Shown piece after piece: positions 57,174-64,000 of a stretch of 64,000 nt of DNA (its first letter is position 1; each line of letters begins with the position of its first letter). Position numbers and translations under genes: made by a program. Under the pieces are notes generated by a model. The model made no database searches, was not told the origin of the DNA, and was given only the letters and a program-made list of their open reading frames with translations. Source of the stretch: Oscheius sp. JU75 (taxonomy: Eukaryota > Nematoda > Chromadorea > Rhabditida > Rhabditidae); assembly GCA_037178855.1 (NCBI GenBank), contig JASJZC010000002.1, positions 1,612,001 to 1,676,000 of the forward strand, in the 5' to 3' direction.

Positions 57174-57866
57174 AGTCATTTCATAACGAGGGGGACGACA
57201 ACAATAACAACGTGGCAGCAATTATGGACTGTTCTTTAATCGTCAGAAGGCTTAAGGAACTTAGGCGGATAGTGGCTGAAATCTTCCGGAGCGTCAGATT
57301 TTCGTTTGCGGATCGAGCTGGCATCAAAGTTGAGACGATGGCTGCCCGTCTCCGTGTTTCCTGCCTGAATAACGGTGATTTTAAGGTGCTGGAAAGGGAA
57401 GGAGAACTAATTTTAATTGGATGCATGTCTCTGTGCGAGGCTGTCTGCCTGTGGCCTATGGTAGAAACTAACAAAAAGGGTTTGAGCGCGAGGGGCTGGG
57501 ATCCCACCCGGGGTCATAAATTTTTGTATGGTACACTTTTGTAGTTTTGAAGCTGGACAATAATATACAATCATGTTTAGGGATTTGCGGTCTCCAAACA
57601 GTCAAATAACTAGTGGCTATGGTCTCAAAATCTGTCTAACTGTGGCATTTGTGGCCTCGCAAAAGCTAGTCCTTCAAAGTTTTAGCGCAGCAGTTGATGT
57701 ATTGGTAAAAGGCGTCATTTAGAGCTGGACGACCCGGGTACGATAACCGCGGGTGACAAACTTTTTTAACAAGCTATTTTGAGCAGGAATAGACATGCGT
57801 AAGGGTCTCCAAGGTGTGAAATAGACGGATTTGCAAGATTTTAGCCTTCAAAGCAAAGAAGCCTTG
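57174..57866. other. Interval between convergent genes
   Basis: No supported exon. Short open frames on both strands lack splice context. A stretch at about 57680-57770 with CGACCCGGGTACGATAACC faintly resembles a tRNA T-arm but does not fold convincingly. Confidence 0.4.
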
Positions 57867-58777
57867 CTAGACAAATCTCACTTTTCTCCTTTGGTTCCAG
57901 TTCTGTGCTCCTCTGCCTCCTCGTCCAAATTTGTTCTGAATGGATCCGGCTGCTCCCGAGAGTGTCTTGGCCATTTGGGCGTCAGTCACATCGGCCTCGT
58001 CGTTTTCCTCTTCCTCCTCATCGGACAGCTCTCCTCGTTTTTTCCTCGCATAGTAGGCCATCAGTTTCTGCATTTTGAAAATGATTTTCGGGAGCGATGG
58101 AACAAACCTCGACCTCGGGGTTGAAACCTTTGAATGACATTCTTCCAAACGAGAGATCTTCCAGCTCGGGGAGACTTTTGCAGATTTTTAGCTCGCGCCT
58201 GGAAGCTACATTAAAAAGAATTTCAAGTTTTTGAGCTAATTCCGACATAAAACGTCCAATTACAGTCAATATCTAGTAATATTAGGCCGGACAACACCAT
58301 TTTCAGACTGTTATCTATCGCCGGTATGGTTTCCAAACCTTGTTTGACGATTCTACTTTCACAATTTCCCTTTTATTTTTTTTATTTATTTTCTCAAAGC
58401 ACTGCCGTTCTCAGAAGCTAAGTCAAGGTTACCATCAATCTTCCTGATTAGAGCGACATTTCTGGGAAATCTACCACAAGTTTGTAGATTCCGCAATGAA
58501 AAGAATTCTATAGCTTGAATGGAATTCTCAAGCAACATAGGGTTTTTAGAGGGACTAACTGTTTTTTTTTTGTGCTAGTTTTGTTTTCAAAACGCTTAAA
58601 AACCAACCTGGCCGCCGTTGTCGGCTCTTCCCCCGTCTCTTCCGTCTTCATGGGAAGAAATTCCTTCTGGAGCTCCGTGTTTTTCCGCTGTTCTTCCTGC
58701 TCCTCGGCCTTCTTCCTCGTCTTCGTCATGAACTTCATCTGCAGCAGTCCAGAGGACAGCTTTTTCGTCGCTTTCAT
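57867..58777 (-). CDS. MPHOSPH6: M-phase phosphoprotein 6 homologue (exosome cofactor)
   Basis: Three exons on the minus strand (58777-58608, 58198-58108, 58067-57867) give 153 residues, close to the 160 of the human protein. In vertebrates MPP6 links the MTR4 helicase to the nuclear RNA exosome for 5.8S rRNA maturation. The diagnostic blocks are present in order: KLSSGLLQMKFM at the start; LPELEDLSFGRMSFKGFNPE; then KLMAYYARKKR; an acidic stretch; and DVTDAQMAKTLSG. The C-terminus is Arg/Gly-rich. An AAATTCAG acceptor lies 7 nt before the ATG. The start is only 187 nt beyond the stop of the upstream mS22 gene on the same strand, so the two are probably one operon. Confidence 0.92.
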
Positions 58778-58964
58778 CGTGTTTCTGAATTTTAGGGAGT
58801 TTCACCATTAGGACAATGCAATGAAAGGTAGAAGAATAGATCATACTCAAGTTACAAAAAAACCGCAAAATGAGGGAAACTTTAATGTGAACAAGAAAAC
58901 AGTGAAGATCAACAAAACAACTGCCCTAGAACTACTAGAATGTAAAAAATGGATGAGATCGCTC

Positions 58965-61556
58965 CTATTTAGAGCCTCCGGGCTTGGGTTTTTGGCTGTA
59001 ATTGCTGCCGCCGCCCCGTCGGAACGGCTTCTTCTGGTCGTTTCTCTTCTTCTCCCCTTCCGTAGGCTTCTTCTCGTCTTCTGCGGCATGGGGCAGCTCT
59101 TCCGCGTCTCCTGTGGCCACCTGAAAATGGTTATTGATAAGGATTGATTCAAATTAGCGCAAAATATCAGATTGAAAACAAGACAGGACCTAATGATACT
59201 GTAATCTCTTACGTAATTTTTTTATGAAATAATCCTAAAAACCTGTGGGTTTCTGTTGCTATTTCCGACCCAATTCTTGCCATTACTTCTCATTTTCAAT
59301 CAAAATGAAATGATGAGATCAAGCCTGATTTTTCGATAGAATACGAGTTGTAATTTAGACAAAATACTGCTCAGCCTCATTAAAGACAACAGACGAGCCT
59401 TAATCGATCCTTTCATGTCAATCCACAAAAAAACAATCTAAAAACCATTTTACTACTTCAAAAGGCATATTCAAAATATCAACCGACCTTAACAGAATAT
59501 TCGGCGCTCATCTCTCCGAGCGGTCCATCCTGTGTGCCAACATTCTTCTGGCTCACTCGGGCTTGTTTTCTTTCCTCCACCGTCCTGTTGCTCGTCGAAT
59601 CCTCTCGTCGTTGCTTCAACTCCTTGTAGTCGGTCTTTAGAGAACCATCGGCCAGGAATCTCTTCAAATCCCCGAGCTGGCTATTGAATCGCTGGTTCTG
59701 AAAACAATTAATCTTTCTAGAATTTCTTGAGACGAAAAACAACTTTTACTAACCCGTGAATGGAACCCGACACCTTTTGCTCTGTAGTCGGAGCACTATA
59801 GTCTGTTTCTAACGAAAAGCGGCACCTGAATTTGAATGCTCGCCGCCCAATGTTTGTGGAAACAGATTATAATCGACTGAGCCATGAAGGCAAAGGTCGA
59901 TCATAGACATCATGAAGAACATTTTTATGGAGATAAGAGACGGGAAATTCAGGGATACCTGTTTCATGAAATCGTTGACAATCTTCTCATCAGAATCCTC
60001 ACTGCCGATGGCGACTCTCCAGTCGGGATGGAGTGATTTCTGTAGACGAATGAGCTTGGCGCACTGGCGCAGCTGTCCTTGTCCGCCGAAGTGGTTGAGC
60101 AGAGGCGGAATGCTGCCATTCAGGGCCAGATAGAAGACGAAGGGACCGAAATGACGAGTGGATTGGAGCACCGAGTAGTTTCCGGAGGCGATCACAGAGT
60201 CAAAGATGCTACGGGAGAGCTCGACAAAGGACGGATCGTCGGGCTCGTAGAAGTAGCAGGCCCAGTCGAGCACGAACTCGTGCTCTTCGCGATCGAGGGC
60301 GTTCTGAAAGGTGGATCTTGTTTGGTTATAGTAACAGTTATTGGCTAAATTGGGTAACAAGACAAGTTTGGGTGCGCTCTAGAACTTGGCTTTTTTCACA
60401 GTGATGGCACTGGGAGTCTTCAGTTACTACGAAATGGTGCAGCCGCCAATGCAAACTTAAGACCAAAGGACGACTGCTTTGGACTATTATGCTTTAAAAA
60501 GCGTTAAAAGGGAGTCTCCGGGATCGGGCAAAAGGGCGAAAATCTTTTGAGCTCCTTGCAGGTAGTCCTTTAACATTTTTAAAAATCTTTACATTTTCTA
60601 CGTTCTAAACTCATTTTCACATTTTCTAACCATGTTTTTCAAACTCAGCGTGTGGAAAAAACCCACAAAACATGCATTTTACTCACTCATTCACAAAGAG
60701 AAATACGTCCAAACTGTGTTTTCACCGTTTTTTGCTGAAATACACCTTTCTGGGGTCCTCACACACGCTGAGTGCGAAAAACATGGCGAACGGGAAGCTT
60801 GACCACTAAAATATTCAATCCAACCTGTAACCACGGATTTTCAAAGACTTTCGGCGGGAAGACGGGCCGATTGTCCTTTGGGTAGTAGGTTCTGTTCATG
60901 CGATCGTGTTCCTCGACTCGGGCTGTCCGCAGTGTTCCGTCCACCTCTCGAACCACCACTGTACGATCCTAAACCAGCTTTTAGAGCCGAAAAGTACAAC
61001 AAAGAGTACTTGATCCGTGGCATCGAAAGTGATGTCGGTGAAGACGAATTTGCTGCTGTCAAACTGGGCAATCTGGTCGTCGCGGGCCAGGATTTGAACT
61101 TCATCCGAGCGGGGCTCTTTCAGCGGCACAAAGTTCAAGAACTGGGTGGCCTCCTCGCGCATCTTCATCATCGTCTGCTCCAGGCGCTCGTCTGTCATTA
61201 GGGCAAAGTGTGAGCGCTGATAGTTGCTGGTACGGCGCTCTTTGAAGATCTGAAGCCTTTTATGCTTGGAAAGTTGATAAAAGCGGTGCAAAGTATAAGC
61301 CAAAAGATCCACCTTTCCCTCCAAATCGAGCCCCGTCAAATCCCGCATCAATGACTGCACACTGGGATCAATGAACAGCTTTTCCACGTCCACTTTGCTC
61401 GATAGCGACTTGTCGGAGTCACTTCTGTAATTTTCCTACTAGAAGAATAGGGGGGAAAAAGACGAACCTGGCCTGATTGAGCCACGCGGAGAAGGGGCGG
61501 GCTGTTCCTCGTCGGGCTAAATGCCTCACGAGGTGTGAGGGACGAATTCTGTTCAT
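58965..61556 (-). CDS. MRPS22: Mitochondrial ribosomal protein mS22
   Basis: Small-subunit mitoribosome protein. Exons on the minus strand: 61556-61468, 61424 to about 61011, about 60968-60827, 60303-59959, 59697-59488 and 59120-58965. CTGTTTACAG abuts the ATG directly, a typical trans-splice site. The N-terminus (MNRIRPSHLVRHLARRGTAR) is basic and lacks acids, as expected for a mitochondrial presequence. Conserved blocks in family order: VEKLFIDPSVQSLMRDLTGL, KFVFTDITFDATD, VVVREVDGTLRTARVEEHDR, DWACYFYEPDD, YSVLQSTRHFGPFVFYLALN and LHPDW. The last two exons add a charged tail ending FRRGGGSNYSQKPKPGGSK that human mS22 lacks. Its attachment to this gene is by phase and position. It is probably the first gene of an operon with MPHOSPH6. 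Confidence 0.9.
60366..60500 (+). repeat. Dispersed repeat copy related to 14240-14345
   Basis: Shares GGGTGCGCTCTAGAACTT, then GTGA.G.CACTG..AGT, TTACTACGAA, GCCGC.AATG.AAACT and AAAGGACG with 14240-14345. It lies in an intron of the mS22 gene (opposite strand to that gene). Confidence 0.6.
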
Positions 61557-61904
61557 CTGTAAACAGAAGTTTGGTTAGAATAAAGGTTTTTGAAGAAAAA
61601 AAAAGGAATACGAGAAGCAGAAAGAGGTTTTCGATGGTTTGGCAATGGAGCGAGGTTACTGCTCTTTCTGGTGACAGAGCTATCGGCTTTCTTCGGTATT
61701 TTGGAAACAAATGTTGTGAAGCTCGATTAGAAAGGGTAGATAGATTGGGTGAAACGGCATAAGGTCAAAGAAATGGGGATTCGCTCCTCTTCATATTTTT
61801 TGGACTTGTTCAGGAGTCTTTTTGAACATTTTTAGTAGTTCTAGCCGGAGTTTTTTTTTGCACAAACTGGTGAAAATTAGAGAAGAAAGAAATATTAGAG
61901 TATA

Positions 61905-62345
61905 GTGTGTTCACAAAAAACAACCAAACGACCAGGAATCGCGGGCATTTTTTGGCGCGGATTCAAACAGCTTAAAGATTGATTTGAATTTCAATGAGTT
62001 CTTCTTTTAAATCATTTTTCTTATGTTGAATAAGAATTCATTCGTCGCGAAGACCTCAACTTTGTTACTTCCCTGATCAATATTCATATTGGTATTGTTT
62101 CCCCCGAAGATATTGTTCCTTTTGTGACCGAGAAGAGTGATTTGGACGAAGATGAGCGAGAAGTCGTTTCCTTCTTTATTCCAAGGAATGGTATCTGTTG
62201 TTTAACAAAAAGAAAAACGGAAATATACGGAAAAAGATAAAATTGTTTGATGAACGAAATGCTTGAAGCTAAGCCGTTTGAATCCGCGCCAAAAAAAAGC
62301 CCGCGATTCCTGGTCGTTTGGTTGTTTTTTTTGTGGACACACTCT
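61905..62345. mobile_element. Inverted-repeat (MITE/foldback-like) element
   Basis: The left end (about 61905-61974) and right end (about 62272-62345) are inverted copies about 70-75 nt long. They share GTGTG(T)TC/CCACAAAAAA, CAACCAAACGACCAGGAATC, GCGGGC, TTTTTTGGCGCGGATTCAAA and C.GCTTA, with few mismatches. The 300 nt between the arms show no transposase. This fits a non-autonomous DNA element, but a target-site duplication was not established. Confidence 0.6.
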
Positions 62346-62688
62346 AGGAGATGGAAAAATGAGCCTACTTTGTGAGCTGTGATTTTTCGTATTCTGCTGG
62401 CGCGAATTGCGTACGACATTTTCGTTCAGACGCATAAATGCAACGAAAGATTGAACCTACCTAAGGACGGTAGGCGCCAGTGAAGGGACGAAATCAATGG
62501 ACACAATCAGCAGACGGACAAGTAGTCCTCTGGAGAGGCGACCTGCCTAGAGCAATGAACAGCTACTGACTACCGTCTGCGACATCTGGACCAAGGGAAT
62601 TGGTCCTGGCAGGACTCGACAAGTTCATCTGTTCGTCGTGATCGAAGAAGGCTGCAACAACAAGAAGCTGCTCGTCTCTTCTACCGCT

Positions 62689-62957
62689 ATGCAGATCTAC
62701 CTTCCCTGCCTCCTCCTTCCCCTAGCAGTAGCAACCAAAGTCGGTGGCTTCGACGACAAGGGACCCAGTAGCCGTTTCAACGACCTGGGCAACAATTGTG
62801 TCAAGTGCGAGCAGACTTCCCCATTCCGAAGGGAGTCTTGAAGTACGAAGCCACCGACGTCTGCTACACTCTGCCGCTCTTCCCATTCAATCCAGTGGAC
62901 ACCGAGAAGACTTTTGTCGATGGAGTAGTGAAGATGGGGAGAGACAAAGACAGATAA
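62689..62957 (+). CDS. Small secreted protein, copy 2 (possibly a pseudogene)
   Basis: The ATG at 62689 opens MQIYLPCLLLPLAVATK, a signal peptide, then a short body (SSRFNDLGNNCVKCEQTSPF) that stops at 62839-62841. The following 110 nt stay open in another frame (IPKGVLKYEATDVCYTLPLF, then FPFNPVDTEKTFVDG) and match the same region of the 37.5-kb copy. Similarity between copies covers roughly 330 bp, including DNA before the ATG. It is in the opposite orientation and 25 kb away. A real gene would need a missed splice or frame change. No family was recognised. Confidence 0.45.
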
Positions 62958-63184
62958 TGACCGTCAACTGACTGTCAAAATATATTTATTTGATTAATAT
63001 AGCCGTATTTGTTACTCGGATATGGCACACGATTTTGCAATAAAAAACTTGAATAGAAAGAGGGACAACAAGATTCCTGAGATAACGATGAGTGAGAGGA
63101 GGTAGCACAATATGGCAAGAGATGAAAGACTATAACAGCGCAAAAATACAGACAAAACTATAGCGAAAAAATTGAGCCATGAAC

Positions 63185-63942
63185 TCAAATGACGGAGCAG
63201 CACGATCTCTTCTGCTTCTCGACCTCCATCTCCGGGATGAGAGCTACAGGTGGTGGAGAGAGACACGTGGGGGAGGAGGCAGCTGATTTTTCTAGATCTG
63301 TTCCAAATCCACCAGATACCAAATCCGAGGCTAGTTCTTGAAGCACGTCCGAGAACGCTGAAATAGCTTCTTTAGTCAGTGTCCTTCTGTCAAACAGTCA
63401 CTGTCACAGTCACTGTCACTCACCAAGTGGTGTGTTGGCTGACAGTTCATAAAATCGGGCATTGAGTCGGAGTGCCTTGGAGACTCCTTCCCCAACAGCT
63501 ACTTGTCTTTTCTCCTCCAAATCGGCCTTGTTTCCGATGAGAACAATAACAGGATCGATCATTCCACAGCAGTGGTAGAGCTCTGAAAAAGCATAGAATC
63601 AGTTAGGGTCTCTGTCACTGTCCCTCTCTGTCTGTTTTCACTGTCTAACTGTCTCTATCGTATGTATCATGGTGTAACGACTCGTCCCAAGTTATCAATC
63701 TAACCTACAAAATACCAAAGATCGCCTCGCTCTGCCCCAGTTCCAAAAAGGGCTCTCTGCAATAAATCGCTCACCGTCAGCCCATTTGTCGACGTCGTTG
63801 AAACTCTGCCGATTCGTGATATCGTAAACGATGATGGCTGCCGACGCGTTCCTCATGTACATCGGAACCATGCATCGAAATCTCTCCTGTCCAGCTGTGT
63901 CCCATATTTGGAGGTTCATGTCCTCACTCCTGGTCCTCCTGA
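63185..63942 (-). CDS. Rab GTPase, Rab5/Rab22-like (3' part; 5' end outside the window)
   Basis: Small GTPase of vesicle trafficking. Exons on the minus strand: about 63942-63775, about 63583-63422 and about 63359-63185. The switch II block is MNLQIWDTAGQERFRCMVPM followed by YMRNASAAIIVYDITNRQSF, closest to the Rab5/22/31 group. Guanine motif G4 is IGNKADLEEKRQ. G5 appears as YELSANT, where Rabs usually have ETSAK. The C-terminus ends KRSCCSVI, with two adjacent Cys for prenylation. The P-loop and switch I exons lie right of the window, so the gene is incomplete here. Confidence 0.85.
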
Positions 63943-64000
63943 AAGAGATGAAATGAGTAACAGAGTAACGGTGTCAGTGATAGTAGCAGTGAGCTTGACT

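Noticed and set aside
57680-57770. Possible tRNA
   Set aside because: Only a vague T-arm-like block; acceptor and anticodon stems do not pair.

Overview
The window reads as nematode nuclear DNA. Genes are split into many short exons with GT..TTTCAG introns, several only 38-40 nt long. At least eight start codons have a splice acceptor 0-55 nt upstream, as expected for spliced-leader trans-splicing. Two genes look like an operon. The dominant locus encodes a perlecan with the N-terminal sequence and short/medium/long isoform plan of nematode UNC-52. I cannot name the species.

Layout. 1-125: first exon of a leftward secreted protein, cut by the window edge. 936-37089 (+): the perlecan locus. 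Its 5' block (936-11435) carries a secretory leader with an SGD glycosaminoglycan-type motif, a SEA domain, an Ig-like domain, eight LDLa repeats and a charged Arg/Glu/Gln linker. It joins in phase to the UNC-52-like block, which has its own leader at 15062. That block continues with Ig, three LDLa, Ig, laminin EGF/laminin IV (to 23703), about 15 Ig domains (to 30717) and LamG/EGF modules (to 37089). Three stop + AATAAA endings, two with basic tails, predict S, M and L isoforms. Antisense genes lie inside perlecan introns: an HHAT-like MBOAT acyltransferase (8127-5809), an unrecognised protein (about 21073-19658) and a four-exon small secreted peptide precursor (35566-34444).

37.2-46.9 kb: a duplicated small secreted gene (-), an unrecognised secreted Cys-containing protein (+), a STAR/KH RNA-binding protein (-) and a membrane-anchored coiled-coil protein (+) whose intron holds an antisense tRNA-Phe. 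46.9-50.4 kb is gene-poor and rich in simple repeats.

50.4-57.0 kb: a type I membrane protein combining an N-terminal LPMO-like copper-type domain, EGF, TIL, several DOMON domains, SEA and a transmembrane segment. 57.9-61.6 kb (-): mitochondrial ribosomal protein mS22 followed 187 nt later by MPHOSPH6, a likely operon. 61.9-62.35 kb: an element with about 75-nt inverted ends. 62.69 kb: a second copy of the 37.5-kb gene. 63.2 kb to the right edge (-): the 3' part of a Rab5/Rab22-type GTPase.

Functionally the window mixes extracellular matrix (perlecan, the LPMO/DOMON protein), secretion and lipid modification (HHAT-like, coiled-coil protein, Rab) and housekeeping RNA or mitochondrial genes. 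Exon ends were read by eye from splice motifs and phase, so a few may be off by some bases.
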